Under the pieces are notes generated by a model. The model ran no database searches, was not told the origin of the DNA, and worked only from the letters and a program-made list of their open reading frames with translations. Of a DNA stretch of 64,000 nucleotides, positions 52,360-60,850 are shown one piece after another. The number at the start of each line of letters is the position of its first letter. The first letter of the stretch is position 1. Origin of the DNA: Bacteroidota bacterium (GTDB lineage: Bacteria; Bacteroidota; Bacteroidia; UKL13-3); assembly GCA_947464275.1 (NCBI GenBank), contig CANHVU010000005.1, forward strand, positions 91,738 to 155,737, given 5' to 3'. The translations under genes and the position numbers were made by a program.

Positions 52360-52491
52360 GTGATGCGGATTAGTATATTGTTGGAAGGTTTAAAGGTTAT
52401 TTGGTTTGCTTAATTTTTAAAAGAAATCTAAGTGACAAACTAACTCAGCACCCAACAATTTGTTTTACTGAATGAATGTTTTCGATAATTT

Positions 52492-52857
52492 CTAATACCA
52501 TCTGATAGAATTTTCTTTAAAAATTGGTTTTACATTTTCATGATAATTGAAAATTACATATAAAATTGCAATAATTGGTGAGGTAATAATTAACAAAGTC
52601 AAACCAATAATTGTGATTGGAGGAATTAATAAAATTAAACTTATTGCCAAATACTTTTTATAGTATTTTATGAATTTAGATTCAATTTTATCATCTACTA
52701 ATTCGTGAAAAACAAAACTAGCGAATTGAAAAGTACCAACTAAAAAATATCCTAAAAAAACAACTTCAATTTTTGAGCTATTTGCTAAAAATGGAGTTGT
52801 AATAATACCTAATATCAAAACAACAATTTGAATATAAGCATCAATTTTTTTTATCAT
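52492..52857 (-). CDS. Small hypothetical membrane protein
   Basis: A 121-residue protein with about four hydrophobic helices (IQIVVLILGIITTPFL, FLGYFLVGTFQFASFVFHEL, YLAISLILLIPPITIIGLTL, LLIITSPIIAILYVIF). Short charged loops lie between them, and a C-terminal tail ends VKPIFKENSIRWY. Function is unknown and no family is recognised. The gene sits between fhs and the YiiX-like gene on the same strand. Confidence 0.6.
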   Translation of the reverse strand: MIKKIDAYIQIVVLILGIITTPFLANSSKIEVVFLGYFLVGTFQFASFVFHELVDDKIESKFIKYYKKYLAISLILLIPPITIIGLTLLIITSPIIAILYVIFNYHENVKPIFKENSIRWY

Positions 52858-52939
52858 TTCAGAATTCTTTTTCTACTATTTTAATCTTGTAATCTTTCAA
52901 TTTTGTAATTTTTCAATCTCGAAATCTCCAAATCAAAAA

Positions 52940-54604
52940 TTAACTCAATCCCGTAATCTCTCCATTAACAAAATCAATGTGCATTGCGGCTGGGTCTTTT
53001 GGTAAACCTGGCATGCGCATAATTTCTCCCGCTACAGCTACTATAAATCCTGCCCCATTGTTCAATACCAAATTTTCTATGTGTATATTAAATCCTTCAG
53101 CAGCTCCAACTAAAACAGCATTATCAGTAAAACTAAATTGTGTTTTGGCTATACAAACAGGCAATTTATCAGCACCTAAATCTGTAATTTTCTTTAAAGC
53201 TGTCTTGGCATTTTTACCTAACGTAATACTACTTCCTTTATAAACTGTTGTAACAATTTTTCGTATTTTTTCTTCTACCGAATCGTTTAAATCATAAGTA
53301 TGGTTAATAGGCTTGCTAGCTTTATTTTCAACCACCTCCACCACTTTTTTAGCCAATTCTACTGCACCATCTCCCCCATTAGCAAAACCTTCGTTTATGG
53401 CAAATTCAGCACCTTTTTCTTTACACCAATTTTGAATAAATGCAATTTCTTCATCGGTATCAAAACCAAATTTATTTAATGCTACAATCACTGTTTGTCC
53501 AAACTGATGTAAGTTTTCAATATGGCGTTCTACATTTTTTATTCCAGCTTTTAAGCCTTCCATGTTTGGCTGCTTTATTAATTTTTCGTCAACTTTGCCA
53601 TGCAGTTTTATACTTTGAGTTGTTGTAACTAAAACTGCAGCTTTAGGACTAATTCCTGCTGCTCTGCATTTTATATTTAAAAACTTTTCTCCACCTAAAT
53701 CGCTTCCAAAACCCGCTTCAGTTACAGCATATTCACCATGTTGCATAGCCGCCTTGGTTGCCATGATACTATTACAACCATGTGCAATATTAGCAAACGG
53801 GCCACCATGTATAAATGCCGCACCACCTTCAATGGTTTGCACCAAATTAGGTTGAAAAGCATCTTTTAGTAAAGTAACCAAAGCACCTGCCACACCTAAA
53901 TCTTTTACATAAAAAGGTGTATTATCATATTTATAACCTACTAATATATTTTCAATGCGAGCGCGCAAATCATCCAATGAAGTAGCCAAACAAAAGATAG
54001 CCATAATTTCGGATGCAGGCGTAATATCAAAACCAGTTTCAGTTGGAATGCCGTTGGCAGAGCCATTTAATCCACTTAAAATATAACGTAGCGAACGATC
54101 ATTCACATCTAACACCCTGCGCCATAAAATTTGCTTTAAACCATTTGGATTGTTTTTATTAAAATATTGGTAATTGTCAATTAATGCCGCCAAAGTATTA
54201 TTAGCACAAGTTATTGCATGAAAATCGCCTGTAAAATGTAAGTTAATATCTTCCATTGGCAATACTTGGCTGTAACCGCCACCTGCTGCGCCACCTTTCA
54301 TCCCAAAACATGGACCCAAACTTGGTTCGCGTAAAGCCACAATAGCCTTTTTTCCAATTTTATTTAAACCTTGTGCCAAAGCAACCGAAGTAGTGGTTTT
54401 TCCACTTCCACTTTTGTTAGGTGTTGTGGCCGTTACTAAAATTAAATTGCTTTGTGCTATTTTTTGCTCATCAAAATCAAAAGTAATTTTGGCTTTGTAT
54501 TTACCATACTGCTCTATTTGATCCTCTGTAATACCAATATTGGCTGCTATTTTATGTATAGGTTGAAGTTTTACTTCGCGTGCAATTTCTATATCTGATT
54601 TCAT
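52940..54604 (-). CDS. fhs: Formate-tetrahydrofolate ligase
   Basis: A 554-residue enzyme that joins formate to tetrahydrofolate using ATP, making 10-formyl-THF for one-carbon metabolism. The ATP-binding P-loop TPNKSGSGKTTTSVALAQGL near residue 62, REPSLGPCFGMKGGAAGGGY near 93, FTGDFHAITCANNTLAALID near 126, and HGGPFANIAHGCNS near 268 are diagnostic. C-terminal MRMPGLPKDPAAMHIDF is also family-typical. Length matches the family (about 555). Confidence 0.97.
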   Translation of the reverse strand: MKSDIEIAREVKLQPIHKIAANIGITEDQIEQYGKYKAKITFDFDEQKIAQSNLILVTATTPNKSGSGKTTTSVALAQGLNKIGKKAIVALREPSLGPCFGMKGGAAGGGYSQVLPMEDINLHFTGDFHAITCANNTLAALIDNYQYFNKNNPNGLKQILWRRVLDVNDRSLRYILSGLNGSANGIPTETGFDITPASEIMAIFCLATSLDDLRARIENILVGYKYDNTPFYVKDLGVAGALVTLLKDAFQPNLVQTIEGGAAFIHGGPFANIAHGCNSIMATKAAMQHGEYAVTEAGFGSDLGGEKFLNIKCRAAGISPKAAVLVTTTQSIKLHGKVDEKLIKQPNMEGLKAGIKNVERHIENLHQFGQTVIVALNKFGFDTDEEIAFIQNWCKEKGAEFAINEGFANGGDGAVELAKKVVEVVENKASKPINHTYDLNDSVEEKIRKIVTTVYKGSSITLGKNAKTALKKITDLGADKLPVCIAKTQFSFTDNAVLVGAAEGFNIHIENLVLNNGAGFIVAVAGEIMRMPGLPKDPAAMHIDFVNGEITGLS

Positions 54605-54763
54605 GTTAAAATAAAAAATGCAATATTGAATAGTTAATTGAAATTACAAAACTTGTTTTGACATTTTGAACTAATAATTATACAAGTTCAAAAAATAACT
54701 CATAAAACATTCAAATAGATACATTTTTTATTTAAAACAATTTTCATTCATCTCTAAAAGCTA

Positions 54764-56092
54764 CTATTCATCCGTAGCCAATTTGCTTTTAAGTAACCTG
54801 TCGTTAAACTTTCTTACCACTGTTTCATATTCTTGTGGAGTAAACAACGTCTTTTTACCCAATAAATCGGCTATTACATTATTTCCTTGCACCAAACCCA
54901 TATCGTTTCGCATAGTATTAAATGGCTTTGACAATAATTGCATTTTTTCGTCATAAACATGTAAACCATAAGCTAATTTATTACGACTAGAATACTCCGA
55001 AACATCAAAACAAAAAGAAGCAATTAAAAAATTGGTAGAATCGAACGTTACTGGCCTTTCAATTGATTCGTAATTTTCATTGATAAAAACATTAGTAAAA
55101 TCTTTCGCCAATATTTTATTAATTGATGTATCAGAAAAAAACAAAATTTTGCTATATTTATAATCAACCTTCATTTTTTCAATAACCATTTTATTTGTTA
55201 AATCTTGTAAAAAATAAAGTTGGTTGGCATCATCAAATCTACCCATGCGTTTTAAAGCATTTACCTCATTAATACTAGGAGTAGGAAACATTATTAATAA
55301 AGTACCTCTACTTAATTTAAATACTTGTTTTTTCATTTCTGCATCCGCATCAAAAAGAGCACGTCCAATTTGAACTGCACTTAATTTTACGCCCACTTCC
55401 AATGTATTTGGTCGTCCTTGAACGTAGTTAACGGTATTATTATTTGTAAAACTATGCACATACTTTACTTCAAAATTACCAATCTGGCTAAACTTAAAAC
55501 TAAAACCAACCATACCTGCCAAATCGATATCACCAGCTTTATTTTTGTTTGATTCTAATCCACCTTGAACCAAACTATATGTTCCATTTTGAAGTGTTTG
55601 AGAATAGCTATACATTAAATAAGATGGTCTAAAACCAAATAATAACCTAAAATCTGCACTGCTTCTATCTGGCACAAAATGAAATGAAAACGATGGATCG
55701 AAATAATAACCACCAAACTGATTGTCGGTAGTTTTATCTCTACTTTCAATAAAATTAACAGCTACTGGTTCCACAGAATAATCCCACATGCTAATAAATT
55801 TATTTATGTAAAATTTATTAAGAGGTTTTGTAAAAAAAATACTCATTCTTGGCATAAAATTTCCTACTCTATTACCAAAATCAGCACCAATTAAATTAAA
55901 GTTTCCGTCTATTCCTACTCCAAAGTTAAAATTATTAGGATCCATTTTATGGAGAAGTAGTTTTTTAGATTCCACCACTGGAGAGACTTTTAAAGTTTTC
56001 TTTTTAACTTGTGTAGAATCTTGTGCGTAGGCAATTACACCAAAACATAATGCAATTAAATTAACAAAAACAAAGCGGTACAAATTTATCAT
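54764..56092 (-). CDS. Secreted hypothetical protein with outer-membrane features
   Basis: A 442-residue protein with signal peptide (MINLYRFVFVNLIALCFGVIAYA). The first 230 residues are beta-rich (FGVGIDGNFNLIGADFGNR, YYFDPSFSFHFVPD, EVGVKLSAVQIG) and the rest helical-mixed. It contains YHFLQDLTNKMVIEKMKV-like amphipathic helices near 300. I recognise no family. It starts 5 bp after the queG stop codon on the same strand, so the two may be co-transcribed without obvious functional link. Confidence 0.65.
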   Translation of the reverse strand: MINLYRFVFVNLIALCFGVIAYAQDSTQVKKKTLKVSPVVESKKLLLHKMDPNNFNFGVGIDGNFNLIGADFGNRVGNFMPRMSIFFTKPLNKFYINKFISMWDYSVEPVAVNFIESRDKTTDNQFGGYYFDPSFSFHFVPDRSSADFRLLFGFRPSYLMYSYSQTLQNGTYSLVQGGLESNKNKAGDIDLAGMVGFSFKFSQIGNFEVKYVHSFTNNNTVNYVQGRPNTLEVGVKLSAVQIGRALFDADAEMKKQVFKLSRGTLLIMFPTPSINEVNALKRMGRFDDANQLYFLQDLTNKMVIEKMKVDYKYSKILFFSDTSINKILAKDFTNVFINENYESIERPVTFDSTNFLIASFCFDVSEYSSRNKLAYGLHVYDEKMQLLSKPFNTMRNDMGLVQGNNVIADLLGKKTLFTPQEYETVVRKFNDRLLKSKLATDE

Positions 56093-56097
56093 TGGGT

Positions 56098-57027
56098 TTA
56101 GTTTCTTATAAAGTCAATATTTCTTTTCAATCCGTTGTATTTGGTTCTCTTAACTGGCGATTTTTTAAATAACTCGCTGAATACTTGCTCAGTAATCTCA
56201 AGCCAATCATTATTAGTCATGTTTAAAAGTTCGGGCTTAGCTAAAAATTGAGGTTCGTTATGTGGTTTTGAAAACCTATTCCATGGGCAAACATCTTGGC
56301 AAACATCGCATCCAAAAGCCCAATTATCAAACTTCCCTTTCATTTCAGTAGGAATGGCATCTTTTAACTCAATGGTAAAATAACTTATGCATTTACTTCC
56401 ATCCACCACAGTTGGCGAAACAATGGCTTCGGTAGGACAAGCATCAATGCAAGCCGTGCAAGTTCCACAATAATTGGTAGCTAATTTACTATCGTATTCT
56501 AAATCCAAATCTATAATTAACTCTGCCAAAAAGTAAAAGGAACCGTGACCTTTGTTAATTAAATTGCCATTTTTGCCAATCCAACCCAATCCACTTTTGG
56601 CAGCCCAAGCTCGCTCTAAAACTGGTGCCGAATCTACAAAACACCTGCCTCCTACTTCACCAATATTTGATTGAATAAACAATAGTAATTGAACCAATTT
56701 TTCTTTTACAACATCGTGGTAGTCTTGCCCATATGCATATTTTGAAATTTGAGGAGCTTGCGGGTCTTTTTGTTTATCACTAGTATAATAATTATACATT
56801 AAACTAATCACTGATTTGGCACCATCAACTAATAAAGTAGGATTTAAACGTTTGTCAAAATGATTTTCCATATAAGCCATTTTGCCATTTTTATTTTCAA
56901 GGAGCCATTTCTCCAACTTAGGTGCTTCGCTTGCCAAAAACTCCGCTTTACTAATACCTACAAAGCTAAAGCCAAGCCTATTGGCTTCTTCTTTTATCAT
57001 TTTGGTATATTTACTTTTATTTGGCAT
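56098..57027 (-). CDS. queG: Epoxyqueuosine reductase QueG
   Basis: A 309-residue cobalamin-dependent iron-sulfur enzyme that converts epoxyqueuosine to queuosine in tRNA. It shows [19 protein letters not shown] near residue 140, two 4Fe-4S motifs ([12 protein letters not shown] near 190-201 and [11 protein letters not shown] near 239-249), and [13 protein letters not shown] between them. The start at ATG 57027 is preferred over the in-frame TTG at 57039. Somewhat short versus members of about 310-380 residues but motifs are complete. Confidence 0.93.
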   Translation of the reverse strand: MPNKSKYTKMIKEEANRLGFSFVGISKAEFLASEAPKLEKWLLENKNGKMAYMENHFDKRLNPTLLVDGAKSVISLMYNYYTSDKQKDPQAPQISKYAYGQDYHDVVKEKLVQLLLFIQSNIGEVGGRCFVDSAPVLERAWAAKSGLGWIGKNGNLINKGHGSFYFLAELIIDLDLEYDSKLATNYCGTCTACIDACPTEAIVSPTVVDGSKCISYFTIELKDAIPTEMKGKFDNWAFGCDVCQDVCPWNRFSKPHNEPQFLAKPELLNMTNNDWLEITEQVFSELFKKSPVKRTKYNGLKRNIDFIRN

Positions 57028-57077
57028 AGCAATTGACAAATGTGGTTACTTATATTTAAATAAAAAAGAAAGAAATT

Positions 57078-57371
57078 ATGGTATTCATGGTTGAAATAAA
57101 ATTGCCTTACGAAATAGACAATAATTTTATGCGGAAAATTCCTAGTCACAGAGCTTTTATAAGTGTTTTAATTAATCAAGGTAAAATTCAAAGTTACACC
57201 ATTAATGAAGAGCGTACAAAAGGTTGGATAATATTTAATACCGAAACTGAAGCGGAGGCAGAAACATTAATTCAACAATTACCGTTGTACGAATTTATTA
57301 CTTATAAAATTCATTCAATTCTGGTTCACGATAGTGAAATATTTAGGTTTCCTAAAATGCACATGAACTAA
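57078..57371 (+). CDS. Small muconolactone isomerase-like/hypothetical protein
   Basis: A 97-residue ferredoxin-like alpha-beta protein (MVEIKLPYEIDNNFM, HRAFISVLINQGKIQSYTIN, KGWIIFNTETEAEAETLIQQLPLYEF). The pattern suits the dimeric alpha-beta barrel fold of muconolactone delta-isomerase/YciI-type proteins, widespread in Bacteroidota; function is unknown. Both ATG 57078 and ATG 57087 are possible starts, with an AAAGAAA stretch before the first. It is divergent from queG. Confidence 0.65.
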   Translation: MVFMVEIKLPYEIDNNFMRKIPSHRAFISVLINQGKIQSYTINEERTKGWIIFNTETEAEAETLIQQLPLYEFITYKIHSILVHDSEIFRFPKMHMN

Positions 57372-57437
57372 TTGTACTAAAATAACTTATTTTGCAACAA
57401 ATTAATTAACTAAAAAAAATAAAAAGAAATCAAGAAA

Positions 57438-58127
57438 ATGGAAAACTCACAAATTTCGTCAACCCAAACCCAAAGTGTGGTGGGTGCATTTATGACTAAG
57501 GTGTATTCATGGATGACTTTAGCCTTATTTATTACAGGTATTGTAGCCATGTATGTTGCATCATCTGAACAATTATTAAGCATTGTATTCGGCACTAAAT
57601 ATATGTTTATGGGTTTAATCATAGCTCAACTTGGAGTAGTTTGGTATTTAAGTGCTCGTGTTTCTAAATTAAGTTACACAACTGCTATTATAATGTTTAT
57701 TCTTTATTCCGTTTTAAGTGGAATTACCCTTTCGAGTATTTTTATTATTTATACTGCTAGTTCTATTGCCTCAACATTTTTTATAACTGCTGGTACTTTT
57801 GCTGTAATGAGTTTAGCAGGCTTTTTTACTAAAAAGGATTTAAGTGGTTTTGGTGCCATCATGATGATGGGTTTAATAGGATTAATTATTGCTACAGTAG
57901 TAAATTATTTTTTACAAAGCTCAACGCTTAACTATATTATATCTTATGCAGGCGTCATGATATTTGTGGGATTAACCGCTTATGACACTCAAAAATTAAA
58001 ATTAATGGCTACTCAGTTAGATGGAGAACAAGCTAAAAAAGGTTCTATTATGGGTGCATTAACCTTATACCTTGATTTCATCAATTTATTTTTATACTTA
58101 TTACGCGTTTTAGGCGATAGAAAATAA
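57438..58127 (+). CDS. Bax inhibitor-1/YccA family membrane protein
   Basis: A 229-residue seven-helix inner-membrane protein of the BI-1 (TMBIM) family. Typical features are FMTKVYSWMTLALFITGIVA near residue 17, the YTAIIMFILYSVLSGITLSSIF segment, and the C-terminal GLTAYDTQKLKLMATQ near 175-190 plus ALTLYLDFINLFLYLLRVLG. Members are implicated in calcium leak or stress protection; role in bacteria uncertain. A terminator follows 22 bases later. Confidence 0.93.
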   Translation: MENSQISSTQTQSVVGAFMTKVYSWMTLALFITGIVAMYVASSEQLLSIVFGTKYMFMGLIIAQLGVVWYLSARVSKLSYTTAIIMFILYSVLSGITLSSIFIIYTASSIASTFFITAGTFAVMSLAGFFTKKDLSGFGAIMMMGLIGLIIATVVNYFLQSSTLNYIISYAGVMIFVGLTAYDTQKLKLMATQLDGEQAKKGSIMGALTLYLDFINLFLYLLRVLGDRK

Positions 58128-58148
58128 TTTTTAAAATCTATTACTATG

Positions 58149-58192
58149 AAATCTGTGAATTGGTGGACGAAAAATCATCTTTCACAGATTTT
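58149..58192 (+). terminator. Likely terminator after Bax inhibitor-like gene
   Basis: AAATCTGTGAA (58149-58159) and TTCACAGATTTT (58181-58192) form an 11-pair stem with a 21-base loop followed by a T tract. Confidence 0.75.
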
Positions 58193-58238
58193 TTATTTTA
58201 AAAAAATGGTAATTTCTTTTACAATATTTTACAAATAA

Positions 58239-59291
58239 ATGAATTATTCCCACCAACGTTTATTACACTTTACCGAACAAGTTTTTATAAAATGTGGCAT
58301 GAATGAGCAAGATGCCAAACAAGCTGCCGATGTGCTTATAGCTGCCGATTTACGCGGAATAGACTCACATGGTGTAGCACGTTTAAGCGGCTATGTAAGG
58401 CTTTACGAAGCCAACAGAGCTAACATGAACACACAACATAAAATTATTTATGAAACACCTAGCACTGCAACCATTGATGCAGACCAAGGTTTAGGTTTAG
58501 TAGTTGCGCCAAAAGCCATGGATATTGCCATAGAAAAAGCTAAAAACGTAGGTACAGGTTGGGTGGCTATTCAAAACAGCAATCATTTTGGCATAGCTGC
58601 TTACCATGCCATGAAAGCTTTGCCTAATAACATGATTGGAATTGCCATGACCAATGCAAGTCCATTAGTGGCGCCAACATACAGCAAGCAGCGTATGTTA
58701 GGCACAAATCCAATTTGTTATGCATTTCCGGCAGGAAAACACTTACCTATAGTAATTGATATGGCAACCAGTGCAGCTGCAAATGGAAAGCTAGAAATTG
58801 CGCAACGAACAGGTAAACCAATTCCTAATAATTGGGTTCAAACCAAAAATGGTGATGAATCAACCAACGCTAACGAACTTTCAAATGGAGGCTCATTATT
58901 GCCTTTAGGCGGACATAAAGGTTATGGTTTAGCAAGTTTGGTTGACATTTTATGTGGAGTATTAAGTGGTGCTAATTATGGCCCTTGGGTTCCTCCATTT
59001 GTGGCTTTTTTAAATCCTTTAGAAAATTTACCAGGAAATGGAATTGGACATTTTTTAGGTGCCATGCGCATTGATGCATTTAGACCTGCCGATGATTTTA
59101 AAAACCATATTGATAATTGGATTGATGCTTTTAAAAATGCTGAAAAAATAGATACAAATCAGCATGTAATTATTCCTGGAGAACCTGAGTTTTTATTAGA
59201 AAAAGAAAGGTTAGCATCAGGAATTCCTTTAAACGAAAAAGTGATTAACGATTTACAAGAATTAGCCAATAAATTATCATTAGAATTTTAA
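58239..59291 (+). CDS. Malate/L-lactate (Ldh-family) dehydrogenase
   Basis: A 350-residue NAD-dependent dehydrogenase of the YlbC/MDH2 family (distinct from classical LDH). Diagnostic stretches are LRGIDSHGVARLSGYV near residue 45, ATIDADQGLGLVVAPKAMD near 82, IQNSNHFGIAAYHAMKA near 108, and HKGYGLASLVDILCGVLSGA near 228. These enzymes oxidise malate, lactate, ureidoglycolate or similar hydroxy acids; the actual substrate is unknown. maf begins 4 bp later, so they are likely co-transcribed. Confidence 0.9.
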   Translation: MNYSHQRLLHFTEQVFIKCGMNEQDAKQAADVLIAADLRGIDSHGVARLSGYVRLYEANRANMNTQHKIIYETPSTATIDADQGLGLVVAPKAMDIAIEKAKNVGTGWVAIQNSNHFGIAAYHAMKALPNNMIGIAMTNASPLVAPTYSKQRMLGTNPICYAFPAGKHLPIVIDMATSAAANGKLEIAQRTGKPIPNNWVQTKNGDESTNANELSNGGSLLPLGGHKGYGLASLVDILCGVLSGANYGPWVPPFVAFLNPLENLPGNGIGHFLGAMRIDAFRPADDFKNHIDNWIDAFKNAEKIDTNQHVIIPGEPEFLLEKERLASGIPLNEKVINDLQELANKLSLEF

Positions 59292-59295
59292 GTAA

Positions 59296-59868
59296 ATGTT
59301 GTTGAACAATAAAAAAATAATTTTGGCATCTAAATCGCCAAGAAGACAAGAGTTAATTAAAGGATTAGAATTACCTTTTGAAGTTATTACTTACGAGGTA
59401 GATGAATCATTTCCAAGCCATTTAACCAAACACGAAATTCCAACTTATTTGGCCAATAAAAAAGCTGATGCATTTCCTTTAACGCTTAAAGAAAATGAAA
59501 TTTTATTAACTGCCGATACCGTAGTTTGGGTTAATAACCATGTTTTGAATAAACCAGAAACAGAGCAAGAATCGTTTGAAATGTTGAAAGAAATTTGTGG
59601 TACTACCCACGAGGTATTTACTGGAGTTTGCTTAAAATCGAATAACAAAACTGTTACCCTTTACGAAAGAAGTGAGGTAAACATAAAGCAACTTTTAGAT
59701 GATGAAATTTGGCATTACATAAAAAATTATAAACCATTCGACAAAGCAGGAAGCTATGGAATACAAGATTGGTTTGGATACACTGCAGTGGAGAAAATTA
59801 ATGGTTGCTTTTACAATGTAATGGGTTTGCCCGTAAATAAAATTTACGATACTTTAAAAGCATTTTAG
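59296..59868 (+). CDS. maf: Maf-family nucleotide pyrophosphatase
   Basis: A 190-residue Maf/YhdE-type enzyme hydrolysing dTTP/UTP (and modified nucleotides) to monophosphates. Motifs are LASKSPRRQELIKGL near residues 11-25, EVDESFPSHLTKHEIPTYLANKKA, LTADTVVWVNNHVLNKP near 71, and KAGSYGIQDW near 149. It starts 4 bp after the dehydrogenase stop and ends with a 4-bp overlap with the convergent Ppx/GppA gene. Confidence 0.93.
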   Translation: MLLNNKKIILASKSPRRQELIKGLELPFEVITYEVDESFPSHLTKHEIPTYLANKKADAFPLTLKENEILLTADTVVWVNNHVLNKPETEQESFEMLKEICGTTHEVFTGVCLKSNNKTVTLYERSEVNIKQLLDDEIWHYIKNYKPFDKAGSYGIQDWFGYTAVEKINGCFYNVMGLPVNKIYDTLKAF

Positions 59869-60779
59869 TACATGCTATAAAGGGCACCTTCCTTCATGGA
59901 GTAATTAGAGCAAACTAATTTTTTTATACCAGCCATTTCTATAATAATTTCAATTAATAATGATGCAATAGGAATGTATTCTGCTCTAAAATCTAACATA
60001 CCTTTAAAATTTAGACGTTGTTCGGTAGTTGTTTTTACCATCATTTCTTTAAAAACTTCAAATTCTTGAAGTGGAATTTCAAAAGCATTTTTTGATAACG
60101 AATTGGGAATAACCCTTAAATCTTTAATTACCACATCAACCATTGTTTCAAAACTGCCAGCAGTTCCAACCAAAGTTTTTAAAGGGTATTTAAAAAGTTC
60201 GTCTTGTAAAGGTTTTAGTGTTTTTAAAATATGTGATTTTATGTTTTCAATATCAATTGAGTTTAGCGGATTTTGTGGCTTAAACATTTCGACCAATCTA
60301 ACAGCACCAATATCAAAACTCTGTTTCCAAATAATGTGATTTCCTCTACCAATAATAAATTCAACACTTCCGCCTCCTATATCCATTACTAAAATTTCGT
60401 CATTAGGAAGCTTAAATGAATTAGCTGCACCATTGTAAATAAACTCAGCCTCCTTTATTCCATCAATTATAGAAATATTAATATTAAACATTTCTTTTAC
60501 TTGCTGCGCCAATAAAACACCATTAGATGCATTGCGAATGGCCGAAGTAGCCAAAGCGGTAATATCAGATATTTCAAATCTATCTAGATATCTTTTAAAT
60601 TGACTCAAAGCAGTTATGGCTCTTTGCATGGCCGCATCTGTTATTACATTATCAACTAAACCTCCTCTTCCAATTTTTACTGGAAACTCTAAGTTAACTG
60701 CTACATTTAGCTGATTATTTTTTATATCTGCTATTAAAAGATTAAAAGTGTTGGAACCTAAATCGATAACTGCTTTCAT
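59865..60779 (-). CDS. Ppx/GppA phosphatase family protein
   Basis: A 304-residue actin-fold protein with VIDLGSNTFNLLIADI at residues 4-19, ATSAIRNASNGVLL near 85-98, EAEFIYNGAA near 115-124, and the second phosphate motif MDIGGGSVEFIIG near 137. Such enzymes hydrolyse exopolyphosphate or the pppGpp 5'-phosphate. It is short (300 versus 500 for E. coli ppx), lacking the C-terminal HD domain, as usual in Bacteroidota. It overlaps maf by four bases at their stop codons. Confidence 0.92.
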   Translation of the reverse strand: MKAVIDLGSNTFNLLIADIKNNQLNVAVNLEFPVKIGRGGLVDNVITDAAMQRAITALSQFKRYLDRFEISDITALATSAIRNASNGVLLAQQVKEMFNINISIIDGIKEAEFIYNGAANSFKLPNDEILVMDIGGGSVEFIIGRGNHIIWKQSFDIGAVRLVEMFKPQNPLNSIDIENIKSHILKTLKPLQDELFKYPLKTLVGTAGSFETMVDVVIKDLRVIPNSLSKNAFEIPLQEFEVFKEMMVKTTTEQRLNFKGMLDFRAEYIPIASLLIEIIIEMAGIKKLVCSNYSMKEGALYSMY

Positions 60780-60795
60780 TTATTCAAATATAAAT

Positions 60796-60831
60796 AAAAA
60801 AGGTGCCTTCCTTCCGAAAAGCACCTTTTTT
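60796..60831. terminator. Terminator of the 1046-residue surface-protein gene
   Basis: AAAAAAGGTGC and GCACCTTTTTT form an 11-pair stem around a 14-base loop. It lies between the Ppx/GppA gene start and the surface-protein gene stop; on the minus strand it follows the surface-protein stop. Confidence 0.85.
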
Positions 60832-60850
60832 ATTTATGGATTAAGTTTAA